64,000 nucleotides of DNA from Novosphingobium sp. (GCA_017745295.1 JAGHZR010000015.1:1-64000); one strand, 5' to 3'. Numbered from the stretch's first letter, positions 37,261 through 47,453 are shown. Notes: generated from the letters alone by a model not told the origin. A program made the numbers and translations.

Positions 37261-37361
37261 AGCAGTTCCCGATCCGATTGCGTCGGATCAACTGCTCTAG
37301 GTTGTTGGTTTGCCGCATTTTCCGAGTCATCAGGTGATTCCACCTGATTAGAAAATGCTCT
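37259..37361. repeat. intergenic repeat R1, copy b (MITE-like)
   Basis: A 103-bp element bounded by short inverted ends AGAGCA (37259-37264) and TGCTCT (37356-37361). The first part folds into a long hairpin: TAGAGCAGTT pairs with AACTGCTCTA (37290-37299) around an inner stem GATCCGA/TCGGATC. The second part, 37301-37361, is nearly identical to 6143-6203 and holds the hairpin CAGGTG-ATTC-CACCTG. No coding capacity. Confidence 0.75.
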
Positions 37362-37391
37362 GGCACTCTTGAAAAGAAAGCGCGACGCCGC

Positions 37392-38966
37392 ATGGGCGAG
37401 CCCTATTACATCACCACCGCGATCAGCTACCCCAACGGCAAGCCGCATATCGGCCATGCCTACGAAGCGATCGCCGCCGACGTCATCGCCCGCTTCAAGA
37501 AGGCGGAAGGCTTCGATGTCCGCTTCCAGACCGGCACCGACGAACACGGGCTGAAGATGGCCCAGAAGGCCCGCGACCTCGGCATCACGCCCGCGCAGCT
37601 CGCCACGGAAATGTCCGGCCACTTTAAGGACATGTGCGATGCTCTGAACATCGGTTACGATGTCTTCATCCGCACCACCGAGTCGCGCCACCATGCCGCG
37701 ACGCAGGAACTCTGGCGCCGGATGGAAGCCAACGGCGACCTCTATCTCGACCGGTACGAGGGCTGGTACTCGGTCCGCGACGAAGCCTATTACGACGAGG
37801 GTGAACTCGTTGCCGGAGAGAACGGCGAAAAGCTGTCTCCGCAGGGTACCCCGGTCGAATGGACCGTCGAGGAATCGTGGTTCTTCCGCCTGTCCAGGTA
37901 TCAGGACAAGCTGATCGATCTCTACAATCGGGCCGACTTCATCCGCCCGGAGACCCGCAAGAACGAAATCCTGCGCTTCGTCGAAGGCGGCCTGCGCGAC
38001 CTTTCGGTCTCGCGCACCAGCTTCGATTGGGGGATCAAGGTTCCGGGAAGCGGCGCTTCCGATGATTCTGGCCACGTGATGTACGTATGGGTCGACGCCC
38101 TGACGAACTACATCACCGGCCTCGGCTTCCCGGAGGAAACTGGCGATTTCGGGAAGTTCTGGCCTGCCGACGTGCACCTGATCGGCAAGGATATCGTCCG
38201 CTTCCACACGGTCTACTGGCCCGCTTTCCTGATGAGCGCCGGTCTTGCAGTGCCCAAGCAGGTCTTCGGCCACGGATTCCTGCTCAATCGCGGGCAGAAG
38301 GAATCGAAGTCGCTCGGCAATGTGACGGACCCGATCGGCCTCGCCGAGACGTTCGGCGTTGATACCCTGCGCTATTTCTTCCTGCGCGAAGTGGCCTTCG
38401 GACAAGATGGCTCGTGGTCGGCCGAAGCAATCGTCACGCGCGCCAACGCGGAACTGGCGAACAGCTTCGGCAATCTCGCACAGCGCAGCCTTTCCATGAT
38501 TTTCAAGAACATGAACGGCGTTCTTAAGGCAGGACTTCCGGAAACCGAAGCCGACACCGCACTGCTTGCTGCCGTCGCCGAAGGCATCTCCGGCCTGCGC
38601 AAGAGCTTCGACGAACTCTCGTTCAGCGAAGGCCTGGAGGCGTGGATGCGCGCCGTCTTCGCCTGCAACCAGTACGTCGACGAGCAGGCGCCCTGGGCGC
38701 TGCGCAAGTCCGATCCGGACCGCATGGAAGCCGTATTGATGATGCTGTTCCGTGTCGTGCGCGATCTGGCCATTGCCGTCCGCCCGGTCGTGCCGACCTC
38801 GATCGACAGGTTGCTCGACCAGATGGGCCTTGCCGCCGAAGCGCGCGACTATGCCGCCCTGGCGGACAAGGACTGGCTCGCGGCGCTCGTCGCCACCGGC
38901 TTCAAGGTGGACAAGCCCGTGGGCGTATTCCCCCGCCTCGAACTCCCGGAAGAGGCCAGCGCCTGA
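37392..38966 (+). CDS. metG: methionyl-tRNA synthetase
   Basis: A 524-residue class I synthetase. The HIGH motif appears as HIGH in NGKPHIGHAYEAIAAD, and the KMSKS loop as KESKS in GQKESKSLGN. The methionine-binding blocks (TGTDEHGLK near residue 48, and YVWVDALTNY) are present. It is the short type without a C-terminal tRNA-binding dimerisation domain. Start ATG 37392 opens directly with the family sequence GEPYYITTAISYPNG. The stop overlaps the TatD ATG by one base (TGATG). Confidence 0.95.
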   Translation: MGEPYYITTAISYPNGKPHIGHAYEAIAADVIARFKKAEGFDVRFQTGTDEHGLKMAQKARDLGITPAQLATEMSGHFKDMCDALNIGYDVFIRTTESRHHAATQELWRRMEANGDLYLDRYEGWYSVRDEAYYDEGELVAGENGEKLSPQGTPVEWTVEESWFFRLSRYQDKLIDLYNRADFIRPETRKNEILRFVEGGLRDLSVSRTSFDWGIKVPGSGASDDSGHVMYVWVDALTNYITGLGFPEETGDFGKFWPADVHLIGKDIVRFHTVYWPAFLMSAGLAVPKQVFGHGFLLNRGQKESKSLGNVTDPIGLAETFGVDTLRYFFLREVAFGQDGSWSAEAIVTRANAELANSFGNLAQRSLSMIFKNMNGVLKAGLPETEADTALLAAVAEGISGLRKSFDELSFSEGLEAWMRAVFACNQYVDEQAPWALRKSDPDRMEAVLMMLFRVVRDLAIAVRPVVPTSIDRLLDQMGLAAEARDYAALADKDWLAALVATGFKVDKPVGVFPRLELPEEASA

Positions 38967-39742
38967 TGTTCATCGATTCGCATTGCCACCTCGAATACGA
39001 AGGGCTCGTCGAGGACCAGAACGGCGTCCTCGACCGCGCCCGCGCGGCGGGCATTCGCGGATTCCTGAACATCTCGACCCGGCGCAGCGAGTGGGAGAGG
39101 GTGGTCGGCACCGCCGCCCGCCATCCCGACGTCTGGGCCTCGGTCGGCATTCACCCCCATGAGGCCGACCAGCATGCTGACCTCGGCGAAGCGGCGCTAC
39201 TCGAAGCGACCCGCCATCCCAAAGTCATCGGCATCGGCGAAACCGGACTCGACTATTATTACGACAAGTCGGACCGGGAAGTTCAGCAGGCCCTGTTCCG
39301 CACGCACATCACGGTCGGGCGCGAAACCGGTCTACCGCTCATCATCCACACGCGCGATGCCGAGGACGATACCTTCCGTATCCTGGAGGACGAGATGGGG
39401 AAGGGGGCCTTCCCGGCGCTGATCCACTGCTTCACCGCCAGCGCCGATTTCGGCCGGAAAGTTCTCGATCTCGGCCTTTCGATCTCGATCTCCGGTATCG
39501 TGACTTTCAAAAATGCCAAGGACTTGCAGGACGTAGTTCCGACCATTCCGGAAGATCGTATCCTGGTGGAAACGGACTCCCCGTTCCTTGCCCCGGTTCC
39601 GCATCGCGGCAAGCGCTGCGAACCTGCTTATACCGCTGATACGGCAAAGTTCGTGGCGCAGTTGCGCGGCGTTTCCGTAGAACAACTCGGTGAGATGACC
39701 ACGCGCAACTTCTTCAACCTGTTCAAGAAAGCCGCCGCGTGA
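38966..39742 (+). CDS. TatD-family metal-dependent DNase
   Basis: A 258-residue TIM-barrel hydrolase. Metal ligands are visible in DSHCHLE (H-x-H, residues 6-8), GETGLDYYY, HTRDAE, HCFTAS and VETDSPFL. Family members act as 3' exonucleases in DNA repair or as D-aminoacyl-type hydrolases. It is placed between metG and an MBL hydrolase with overlapping ends (TGATG and GTGA), the common metG-tatD-MBL cluster. Confidence 0.92.
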   Translation: MFIDSHCHLEYEGLVEDQNGVLDRARAAGIRGFLNISTRRSEWERVVGTAARHPDVWASVGIHPHEADQHADLGEAALLEATRHPKVIGIGETGLDYYYDKSDREVQQALFRTHITVGRETGLPLIIHTRDAEDDTFRILEDEMGKGAFPALIHCFTASADFGRKVLDLGLSISISGIVTFKNAKDLQDVVPTIPEDRILVETDSPFLAPVPHRGKRCEPAYTADTAKFVAQLRGVSVEQLGEMTTRNFFNLFKKAAA

Positions 39743-40518
39743 AGGTTACCGTTCTCGGCAGCGGCACTTCGACCGGCGTGCCGCGCCTGGGCGGAGAATT
39801 CGGAGCGGACTGGGGTCTTTGCGATCCGGGCGAGCCGAAAAATCGCCGTACCCGCGTGTCGATCATGCTGGAAAGCGATGCCGGCAGCCGGATTCTCGTC
39901 GATACCTCGACAGACTTGCGCGCACAGCTTCTGGCGAACGACATCCACCGGATCGATGCGGTGTTCTGGACCCACGATCACGCCGACCACTGCCACGGCA
40001 TCGACGACCTGCGGCCGCTGCGCTACGGCCGCGCCGGGCCGATCCCCGGTTTCGCGAATTCGGAAACTGTGCGGCGCCTGCGCCAGCGCTTCGGCTACGT
40101 TTTCGCCGGGCAATTCGGCTATCCGACGCTGATATCGCTCGACAATCTCGATACCTTGCGGCTCTGCGAAGGTTTCCGGGTCGACCATGTGCAGATGCCG
40201 CACGGCCCGACGGAATCCACTGCGTTTCGATTCGATTGTGACGGTAAATCAGTCTGTTACATGACGGACTTCAGTGAGATCACCCGAGGCATGATCGACT
40301 TGTGCTACGGCGCCGATCTGCTCGTGGTGGACTGCCTGCGCCGTGAACCGCATCCGACGCATGCACATCTCGGCATGGCGCTGGAGATCACCGAGGTCTG
40401 CCGCGTCGGCCAGGCGGTGCTGACGCATCTCGACAAGAGCATGGATTATGCGACACTCAGCGGCGAAGTGCCCGAGAACGTCCGGGTCGCATTCGACGGG
40501 ATGGTAATCGAACCATGA
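39739..40518 (+). CDS. MBL-fold metallohydrolase (PhnP-like)
   Basis: A 259-residue metallo-beta-lactamase-fold protein. The N terminus has the GSGTSTGVPRLG loop, and the metal motif is THDHADHCHGIDDLR near residue 75. The later MTDFSE and THLDKSMDY segments supply further ligands. This branch includes PhnP, a cyclic phosphodiesterase. The start is GTG 39739 overlapping the TatD stop. Function in this cluster is probably nucleotide or phosphodiester processing, but the substrate is not visible. Confidence 0.85.
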   Translation: MKVTVLGSGTSTGVPRLGGEFGADWGLCDPGEPKNRRTRVSIMLESDAGSRILVDTSTDLRAQLLANDIHRIDAVFWTHDHADHCHGIDDLRPLRYGRAGPIPGFANSETVRRLRQRFGYVFAGQFGYPTLISLDNLDTLRLCEGFRVDHVQMPHGPTESTAFRFDCDGKSVCYMTDFSEITRGMIDLCYGADLLVVDCLRREPHPTHAHLGMALEITEVCRVGQAVLTHLDKSMDYATLSGEVPENVRVAFDGMVIEP

Positions 40519-40700
40519 GCCAGACAGGAATGATCGTCGCCGTCATCTCCGTGATCGGTTCGCTCATTCTCGTCACCAGCGGTTCTCGGTTCCGATCCAC
40601 GCCGATGGGTACCAAGCTCAAACTGGCGCTGATCTGGGCCGCGATCATCGTCGGTCTGGTGCTGGTTATCCAGGTGAGCGGCTTCCAGATCCGACAATGA
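40515..40700 (+). CDS. small two-helix membrane protein, conserved-looking
   Basis: A 61-residue protein that overlaps the MBL gene by ATGA, which supports it being real. It has two hydrophobic helices (residues about 5-23 and 37-54) with a short basic loop STPMGTKLK between them. I do not recognise a family. Its tight coupling with the MBL hydrolase suggests a membrane-linked helper, but that is only positional. Confidence 0.7.
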   Translation: MSQTGMIVAVISVIGSLILVTSGSRFRSTPMGTKLKLALIWAAIIVGLVLVIQVSGFQIRQ

Positions 40701-40751
40701 TCCCGCCCTTTCTCCATCCATGACTTAACATAAGATACATTATCAACCCAT

Positions 40752-41540
40752 ATGACCGAACCTCGTCACCAGCAACTCGACCGCCTCTTGTCCATCATGG
40801 CACGCCTGCGCGACCCCGTCTCCGGCTGCGAATGGGATCTGGCACAGAACTTCGCGACGATCGCGCCTTACACTATCGAGGAAGCCTACGAAGTCGCCGA
40901 TGCCATCGCGCGCGAGGATCTTGCGGCGCTGCGTGACGAACTCGGCGATCTGCTGCTCCAGGTGGTGTTCCATGCCCGCATGGCCGAGGAAGACGGTCAC
41001 TTCGCTTTCGGTGATGTGGCCAATGCCATTTCGAACAAGCTGGAAACGCGCCATCCCCATATCTTCGGTGACGACAAGACCGGAGACGCCCAGACCGAGC
41101 GCTGGGAAAAGGTCAAGGCAAACGAACGCAGCGCCAAGGGCGAAACCAGCGCCGTCGATGGCGTTGCAATTTCGCTGCCTGCGCTGATGCGCGCCGAAAA
41201 GCTCCAGAAACGCGCCGCGCGCGTCGGCTTCGACTGGCCCGATCCCAGCGGCGCCGCCGACAAGGTCCGCGAGGAAATGGATGAACTCGCCGAAGCGCCC
41301 GATGCCGAAAAGCTGGAAGAAGCCGGAGACTTGCTGTTCGCGGCAGTGAACCTCGTGCGCCTTAACGGCATCGCGCCCGAGGATGCCCTGCGCGCGGCCA
41401 ATGCCAAGTTCGAACGTCGCTTCCGCGCCATGGAAGCCTTCGCTGAGCGGGACGGCAAGCCGTTCGACGGCCTCCCGCTGGGTGAGCAGGAGGCCTATTG
41501 GCAGGAAGTGAAAGCGTCAGAGCGCGCTGAAACGGCCTAG
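40752..41540 (+). CDS. mazG: nucleoside triphosphate pyrophosphohydrolase
   Basis: A 262-residue full-length MazG with two all-alpha NTP pyrophosphatase domains. The first contains CEWDLAQNFATIAPYTIEEAYEVADAI and ELGDLLLQVVFHA with the E-x-x-E and E-x-x-D metal residues; the second has EEMDELAEAPDAEKLEEAGDLLFAAVNLVR. It removes abnormal or excess NTPs. The usual W-D-x-x-Q-T of the N terminus is W-D-L-A-Q-N here, a mild change. The end overlaps the convergent hflX end by 24 bp. Confidence 0.92.
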   Translation: MTEPRHQQLDRLLSIMARLRDPVSGCEWDLAQNFATIAPYTIEEAYEVADAIAREDLAALRDELGDLLLQVVFHARMAEEDGHFAFGDVANAISNKLETRHPHIFGDDKTGDAQTERWEKVKANERSAKGETSAVDGVAISLPALMRAEKLQKRAARVGFDWPDPSGAADKVREEMDELAEAPDAEKLEEAGDLLFAAVNLVRLNGIAPEDALRAANAKFERRFRAMEAFAERDGKPFDGLPLGEQEAYWQEVKASERAETA

Positions 41541-42857
41541 TTCGCGCTCGGCCAGTCGGACCTGAACACGCAGCAGCGGGCCTTCATCGCCCTCGCCCGC
41601 ATCCTCTTCCGACAGGACTTCGCCGCGCGCGTGCAGGAACGCAAGGCGTTGTCCATCGGCGGCGGGAATGACGAAAGTGTAGACTTTCGCGTCGGAGGTC
41701 AGCGTGGCACCGACCGTTTCGAGCAGGAAGTCGCAGCCCATCCCGGTCCGTGCCGAGACGGGTACGATTACTTCATCCGGACGCTGTGCCATGACGTCGC
41801 GCAAGTCGGCGGCCTGCGTCGGGGTCAGGAGGTCCCACTTGTTCCAGACTTCGATGATCGGGATCGCGGGAGCAGCCCCCTCCCCGTCATCGTTCTCCCC
41901 TTCCCCGGCGATCACGCCGAGGTCGGCCAGAACTTCCAGAACCTGACGTTTCTGGGATTCCGTGTCGGGATTGTGGATGTCGCGAACGTGGAGGATCACG
42001 TCGGCCGCGTTAACTTCCTCCAGCGTCGCGCGGAAAGCGGCGACGAGCTGGGTCGGAAGATCGGAGATGAAGCCCACGGTATCGGACAGGATCGCCTTCT
42101 CGACCGCCGGCAGACGGATCGCCCGCATGGTCGGGTCAAGCGTGGCGAAGAGCAAATCCTCCGCCATGACCTCGGCACCGGTCAAATAATTGAAAAGCGT
42201 CGATTTTCCGGCATTGGTATAGCCTACCAGAGCCACGATCGGCCAAGGAGCCTTCTCGCGGCGATCGCGGTGAAGGCCGCGCGTGCGGCGGACCTGTTCC
42301 AGCTCGCGCCGGATCTTGCCCATGCGATCGCGGATCATGCGGCGGTCCGCCTCGATCTGCGTTTCGCCCGGACCGCCGAGGAAGCCGAAGCCACCCCGCT
42401 GACGTTCGAGGTGAGTCCAGCTGCGCACCAGACGCCCGGCCTGATAGTCCAGGTGCGCCAGTTCGACCTGGAGCCGACCTTCGGCGGTCGCTGCGCGCTC
42501 GCCGAAGATTTCGAGGATCAGGCCGGTGCGGTCGATGACCTTGCGCTTGAGCTTCTCTTCGAGATTGCGCTGCTGGATCGCCGACAGCGAGCCGTCGACG
42601 ATGATCAGCTCCGCCTCGTTCAGCGTGCAGGCGACAGAGATGTTCTGGATCTGGCCTTCGCCGAAAAGCGTACCGGCGCGGGGTTCGCGGATGGGAATGG
42701 CCATGGCTTCCGCCACGACAAGTCCGATCGCCAGTGCGAGGCCCTTCGCCTCTTCGAGGCGTGCCTCGGTATCGAGGTCGCCTCTGCCGCGCATTTGCGG
42801 ATAGACGACGAGGGCACGCGCACCGCGCGTGACCTCGCCCTTGAGTTCGTCGTTCAA
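41517..42857 (-). CDS. hflX: GTPase HflX
   Basis: A 446-residue ribosome-associated GTPase. It has the N-terminal HflX domain ending in the glycine-rich linker GGFGFLGGPGETQIEADRR (near residue 160), then the G domain with GYTNAGKSTLFN, DTVGFI and NKWD. It splits or rescues ribosomes under stress. The start must be TTG 42857, since an in-frame stop lies two codons upstream. It follows hfq by 25 bp on the same strand, the standard hfq-hflX pair. There is an acidic insert (GEGENDDGEG) in the G domain. Confidence 0.93.
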   Translation of the reverse strand: MNDELKGEVTRGARALVVYPQMRGRGDLDTEARLEEAKGLALAIGLVVAEAMAIPIREPRAGTLFGEGQIQNISVACTLNEAELIIVDGSLSAIQQRNLEEKLKRKVIDRTGLILEIFGERAATAEGRLQVELAHLDYQAGRLVRSWTHLERQRGGFGFLGGPGETQIEADRRMIRDRMGKIRRELEQVRRTRGLHRDRREKAPWPIVALVGYTNAGKSTLFNYLTGAEVMAEDLLFATLDPTMRAIRLPAVEKAILSDTVGFISDLPTQLVAAFRATLEEVNAADVILHVRDIHNPDTESQKRQVLEVLADLGVIAGEGENDDGEGAAPAIPIIEVWNKWDLLTPTQAADLRDVMAQRPDEVIVPVSARTGMGCDFLLETVGATLTSDAKVYTFVIPAADGQRLAFLHARGEVLSEEDAGEGDEGPLLRVQVRLAERELGRFSAL

Positions 42858-42882
42858 ATCAGTTCAGCTTCCGGATTGTTTT

Positions 42883-43497
42883 TCAGTCTTCGGCTTCTTC
42901 ATGCGCCTGAAGATCGACCGGAGTCACGGGCTGAATCGTCGAAACGGCATGCTTGTAAGCGAGCTGAACGTAGCCCTCGCGCTCCAGCAGCATGCAGAAC
43001 AGGTCATAGGCGGCAACGCGGCCTTGCAGCATGACGCCGTTGATCAGGAACATCGTGACCTGAACGCCGGCATTGCGGATGCTGGAAAGGAACACGTCCT
43101 GAAGTACGCGCGTCTTCTTGCCGTTGTCGGCACCGCTCGAAAACTGGCGCGCATCGACCGGAGTCGAGGGCATGATCGTCGAGATCGCGTGCTTGTAGAC
43201 AAGCTGCGACTGGCCGTCGCGGCGCAGCAGGATGGAGAAATTGTCGAACCAGGTGACGATACCCTGCAACTTCACGCCCTTGACCAGGAACATTGTCACG
43301 GGGGTCTTGTTCTTGCGCAGGAGGTTCAGGAACTGGTCCTGGAGATTCTGCCCCTTCCCTGCGGACACGCTGGGAGAAGAAGTACCGGCGGAAATCGGCG
43401 GCGGTGCCACGGCAGGCGTGGACGGTGCGGCTTCGGTTTCGGTTTCGACCTCGGGGGTCGTGGTTCGCGGACGAGCGGTCAGCGTACGGCCGGCCAT
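42883..43497 (-). CDS. hfq: RNA chaperone Hfq with two tandem Hfq domains
   Basis: A 204-residue protein, about twice the usual length. After a disordered, threonine- and proline-rich N-terminal 48 residues come two complete Hfq (Sm) domains: residues about 50-114 (NLQDQFL.., ending [14 protein letters not shown]) and about 129-194 (VLQDVFL.., ending [14 protein letters not shown]). Both keep the LQD proximal-site motif, the D-x-F/L-F core and the Y-K-H motif. The second domain replaces the distal-site lysine (VKGVKL versus INGVML) and the arginine-rich rim (LLRKNK versus SIRNAG). Three chains could form one six-domain ring. Start ATG 43497 has AGGAG seven bases upstream. Hfq pairs small RNAs with mRNAs. 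Confidence 0.95.
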   Translation of the reverse strand: MAGRTLTARPRTTTPEVETETEAAPSTPAVAPPPISAGTSSPSVSAGKGQNLQDQFLNLLRKNKTPVTMFLVKGVKLQGIVTWFDNFSILLRRDGQSQLVYKHAISTIMPSTPVDARQFSSGADNGKKTRVLQDVFLSSIRNAGVQVTMFLINGVMLQGRVAAYDLFCMLLEREGYVQLAYKHAVSTIQPVTPVDLQAHEEAED

Positions 43498-43711
43498 ATC
43501 ATTTCTCCTTCTTTTTGGCGGCCGCTTTGCGGTCCGCGATCTGGCCATCGGAACTTCCCGAGACCGTTCTCGAATCGGAATCTACCCAGTTGCTGCAATG
43601 CAGTAAACGTTAAAAATGTAGCTTTCTTGTGACAGGTTCTGTGAAAACCGCCGCCAGGACGATCATCGAGCGATTATCATTTACCTGAAAAATATGGATT
43701 TTCAGTCCGTT

Positions 43712-45109
43712 TCAGACTTGATCCTCGCCGTCCAATTCTCCCTCGCGCCGGTCGGCCATGCCGAGCAGCTTGAGCTTGCGGTGCAGCGCCGAGCGCTCCA
43801 TCCCGATGAAAGAGGCCGTCTTCGAAATATTGCCGGAAAACCGCCGGATCTGAACCCGCAGGTACTCGCGCTCGAAGCTCTCACGGGCTTCGCGCAAGGG
43901 CGCGCTCATCATTACCGAGACCCCGGCGTCGCCATTGCCGCGACTGTTGAAGATTTCCGGCGGCAGCATGTCGGCCTCGATCCGGGCAAGCTTCTCGCGC
44001 GGGGCCATGATGACCGTGCGCTCCACGACGTTACGAAGCTGGCGGACGTTGCCCGGCCATTCGTAGGCCTGGAGCGCGGTCATGGCCTCGGCGCTGACCT
44101 GCGGCGGGGCGACGCCCTGCTCGTTGGCATAGCGGGCGAAGAAATGGTCGATCAGCGCGGGAATGTCGTCCCGCCGCTCGCGCAGCGCCGGGATCGTCAC
44201 CGGCACCACGTTGAGCCGGTAGAACAGATCCTCGCGGAAGCGGCGTTCGGCAATTTCCTTTTCGAGATCACGCGAGGTTGAGGAAACCACGCGCACGTCC
44301 ACGCGGATCTGCCGGGTGCCGCCCACGCGCACGAAGGCCTGGTCGGTAAGAACCCGCAGGATACGGGCCTGCGTCGAGAGCGGCATGTCCGCCACTTCGT
44401 CGAAGTAGAGCGTACCGCTGTCCGCCGTTTCCAGCAGACCGGGGCGGATCAGGGCGCCGTCGGCTTCCTCGCCGAACAGCTCCTGCTCGAAGCGCTCGGG
44501 CGTGATGCGCGCCGAATTGACGCTGACGAAGGCATTCCCGGCCCGCGGACTCCAGGCGTGGAGCAGCCTGGCCGCGACTTCCTTGCCCGAGCCCGCCGGG
44601 CCGGTAATGAGCAGGCGACTGCCGGTATTGGCCACGCGCTTCAGCGTCGCGCGGACCTGGTTTATGGCACCGCTCGATCCGGTGAACTCCTCGCCGGTCG
44701 AGAAATCGTGGCGAAGCTGCGCGTTCTCGCGGCGCAGGCGCTCGGTCTCGGTCGCGCGGCCGACGAGATGCAGCAGCTTTTCAGCCTCGAACGGCTTCTC
44801 GATGAAGTCCACCGCGCCGCGGCTGATCGCAGCGACCGCCGTGTCGATATTGCCATGGCCGGAGAAGATGATGACCGGCAGCTCCGGCTCGCGGGCCTTG
44901 ATCGCGTCGAGCACTTCGAGGCCGTCCATCGGGCTGCCGTGGAGCCAGACGTCGAGCAGCACCAGCGAGGGGCGGCGCGCGTCGATCGCGGCCAGCGCCG
45001 CCTCGCTGTCTCCGGCCGTGCGGCATTCGTAGCCTTCGTCACTCAGGACACCTGCAACCAGTTCACGGATGTCGCGCTCGTCGTCGACGATCAGGATTTC
45101 GAGAGCCAT
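43712..45109 (-). CDS. ntrX: NtrX response regulator (sigma54-activator fold lacking GAFTGA)
   Basis: A 465-residue regulator with a receiver (D53 in LLDVWL), an AAA+ domain (Walker A GPAGSGKE at 170-177, Walker B TLYFDE) and a Fis-type helix-turn-helix at the end ([21 protein letters not shown]). The GAFTGA loop that touches sigma54 is replaced by [14 protein letters not shown] (211-224), as reported for some alphaproteobacterial NtrX. It therefore probably regulates without driving sigma54. It controls nitrogen, respiratory and envelope genes with NtrY. It is 58 bp after ntrY and 214 bp before hfq. Confidence 0.92.
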   Translation of the reverse strand: MALEILIVDDERDIRELVAGVLSDEGYECRTAGDSEAALAAIDARRPSLVLLDVWLHGSPMDGLEVLDAIKAREPELPVIIFSGHGNIDTAVAAISRGAVDFIEKPFEAEKLLHLVGRATETERLRRENAQLRHDFSTGEEFTGSSGAINQVRATLKRVANTGSRLLITGPAGSGKEVAARLLHAWSPRAGNAFVSVNSARITPERFEQELFGEEADGALIRPGLLETADSGTLYFDEVADMPLSTQARILRVLTDQAFVRVGGTRQIRVDVRVVSSTSRDLEKEIAERRFREDLFYRLNVVPVTIPALRERRDDIPALIDHFFARYANEQGVAPPQVSAEAMTALQAYEWPGNVRQLRNVVERTVIMAPREKLARIEADMLPPEIFNSRGNGDAGVSVMMSAPLREARESFEREYLRVQIRRFSGNISKTASFIGMERSALHRKLKLLGMADRREGELDGEDQV

Positions 45110-45167
45110 GGGATTGTCTTCTTGGTGAGGGAGATGAAGGGGGAAAGCAGGTTGCGATGGGCCGGCT

Positions 45168-47393
45168 TCATTCAGCGGCCTCCTGCTTGCGGGCATGGGC
45201 TACGGGATCGGCGGCGAAGCGCATGGTGACAGTGGTGCCGCCGCCCGGCGTGGGCAGGAACAGCATTTCGCCGCCATGTTCCTCGATGATCTTGTTGACG
45301 ATGGCGAGGCCGAGGCCGGTACCCTTCTCGCGCGTGGTGACATAAGGCTCGATGATACGCTCGCGGTCCTGCGAGAGGCCGATGCCGTTATCGGCAATGC
45401 GCACCAGGATCGCGCCTTCCAGGGCCTCCACCGAGACGCCGATTGCGCCGCGATAGTCCGGCTCGGCATCCTTGGCCTTGGCCTCGATCGCCTCGACCGC
45501 GTTCTTGAGCACATTGGTCATGGCCTGGCCGAACTGGTGGCGGTCGCAATCGATCGCGCCGATCACCGGGTCGCTCTCGAAGCGGAAGCCGATATCCGGC
45601 CGTGCCACTTCCTGGAGGAACAGGGCCTGCCGGGTCAGCGCGACGGGGTCTTCCGGGCGGAACACCGGCTTGGGCAGACGCGCGAAGGACGAGAACTCGT
45701 CCACCATCTTGCGCAGTTCCCCGACCTGCCGAATGATCGTGCGTGTCAGGTCCTCGAACAGCTCCGGATTGTCGACGATCTGCTTGCGATAGCGGCGGCT
45801 GAGGCGCTCGGTGGCGAGCTGGATCGGCGTAAGCGGGTTCTTGATCTCGTGCGCGATGCGGCGCGCAACGTCGGACCAGGCGGCGGTGCGCTGGTCGAGC
45901 AACTGCCGGGTGATATCCTCGAAGGTGATGACGAAGCCGGTAACGTCGCGCGTCACCTTCACCGCGAACGTCAGCAGGTCGCCGTTGCGGTTGTACTGGA
46001 CGAGGCCGCCCGAACTGCCCTGCTCGATCAGCGCCGCCAGCTGCGGCGCGAGATCGGCAAGCGGCATGTCTTCAGGCAGTTCGGCCCGGTCGGTCAGCAG
46101 CTTCTGCGCGGTGCTGTTCATCAGCAGGATGCGGCCTGCGGGATCGAGCGAGACGATGCCGGAAGTCACCGATTCCAGCACCGCTTCGATGAAGACGCGG
46201 CGCTCGTGAAGCTGGCGGTTAGCGCCGAGCAGAGCCTGGGTCTGCTTCTCGATCTGCGCGGTCATGCGGTTGAAGGCGCGGTTGAGCAGGCCGATCTCGT
46301 CGGCACCGGTGCGCCCCTCGATCCGCAGGGCGAAATTGCCGCTGCCGACCCGGCGGGCGGCATCGACGAGTTCGTAGAGCGGCTTGACCTGCCGGTCGGC
46401 GAACCGCAGCGCGAACCAGACCGCAAGGCCGACGAGTGCCAGCGAGACCACGAAGAGCGCGACGTTGAAGCGCAATTGCAACACTCGGGCGCGATTGGTC
46501 AGAACTTCATAGGCCCGCACGATGTTTTCGGCGTTTTCGGCGCGCTGACCCTGGCTGAGCGCGAGAAGCTCTGAACTGCGTGCAGCGTAGAGATAGACCC
46601 CGGCATCCCTGTCGATCGGCGCGACTGCGACGATGCGGTCGTTGTTCGAACTGACGACCAGCTGTTCTCCGCTGTTCAGCCGCTCCAGCGCATCAGATGT
46701 GATCCGCTTGTCTTCCGTCTTACCTTCCGGATCGACGATGATCGGGATCCGCTGGGTCCCGTCCGGCGCCACCTGGATGATCGCCGCGACGGAGAGATTG
46801 CGACTGTAGACCTGACCCCCAAAGAACTGCTGGAAACGCTTGCTGGCCACCGGAAACTCGGCGAGCACGTCGCCAGTGTCCTTGGCCATGGCTGCGGACT
46901 CATATCCGACTTCGCGTTGGGTCTGCTCGTAGTATCCGCGCGCCAGCTTGTTGGCGTTTTCCAGCAGCCCGCGCGACGAATCGGAGAACCAGAATTCGAC
47001 GCCGGACTGGAACTGCCAGGACGCGAAAATGACGACCAGCAAGGTCGGCACGGCGGCGATCAGCGAGAAAATGAACACCAGGCGGACGTGCATCTGTCCG
47101 GTGCCGCCGATGCTCTCCGCCGCACGCCGCAGCGCGAGATGGCGGCCCAGCAAGACGAGGATCGCCATGGCCGGGACCAGCGTGCCCACCAGCAGCGTCG
47201 CGGTCAGGTTCGAGGGCAGAAGCTGGCCCTTGTCGCGCGAATTCAGCGCGATCCAGGTGATTGCCGTCATCGCCAGGAACAGGACAATCGACACCACGGT
47301 GATGATCGCGAAGAAGTTAGCGCGGCGGGCAGCGACCTGCATCCGCCGCCACCAGCGCGGCCATGCGCGTTTGTGAACCAGTGTCTCGCTCAT
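45168..47393 (-). CDS. ntrY: NtrY sensor histidine kinase
   Basis: A 741-residue membrane kinase. It has three to four N-terminal helices, a large periplasmic segment (about 115-305), a further helix, HAMP, PAS (near residue 400-480), a histidine box [23 protein letters not shown] and an ATP-binding domain ending with [18 protein letters not shown]. It phosphorylates NtrX. The gene lies between ntrC and ntrX on the same strand, the classical order. Confidence 0.93.
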   Translation of the reverse strand: MSETLVHKRAWPRWWRRMQVAARRANFFAIITVVSIVLFLAMTAITWIALNSRDKGQLLPSNLTATLLVGTLVPAMAILVLLGRHLALRRAAESIGGTGQMHVRLVFIFSLIAAVPTLLVVIFASWQFQSGVEFWFSDSSRGLLENANKLARGYYEQTQREVGYESAAMAKDTGDVLAEFPVASKRFQQFFGGQVYSRNLSVAAIIQVAPDGTQRIPIIVDPEGKTEDKRITSDALERLNSGEQLVVSSNNDRIVAVAPIDRDAGVYLYAARSSELLALSQGQRAENAENIVRAYEVLTNRARVLQLRFNVALFVVSLALVGLAVWFALRFADRQVKPLYELVDAARRVGSGNFALRIEGRTGADEIGLLNRAFNRMTAQIEKQTQALLGANRQLHERRVFIEAVLESVTSGIVSLDPAGRILLMNSTAQKLLTDRAELPEDMPLADLAPQLAALIEQGSSGGLVQYNRNGDLLTFAVKVTRDVTGFVITFEDITRQLLDQRTAAWSDVARRIAHEIKNPLTPIQLATERLSRRYRKQIVDNPELFEDLTRTIIRQVGELRKMVDEFSSFARLPKPVFRPEDPVALTRQALFLQEVARPDIGFRFESDPVIGAIDCDRHQFGQAMTNVLKNAVEAIEAKAKDAEPDYRGAIGVSVEALEGAILVRIADNGIGLSQDRERIIEPYVTTREKGTGLGLAIVNKIIEEHGGEMLFLPTPGGGTTVTMRFAADPVAHARKQEAAE

Positions 47394-47453
47394 CGTTGCA
47401 CCGTTACAACGCCGGTGTTGCCGTTTTGCAAGAGCAAATCCATCAAGGTCATA

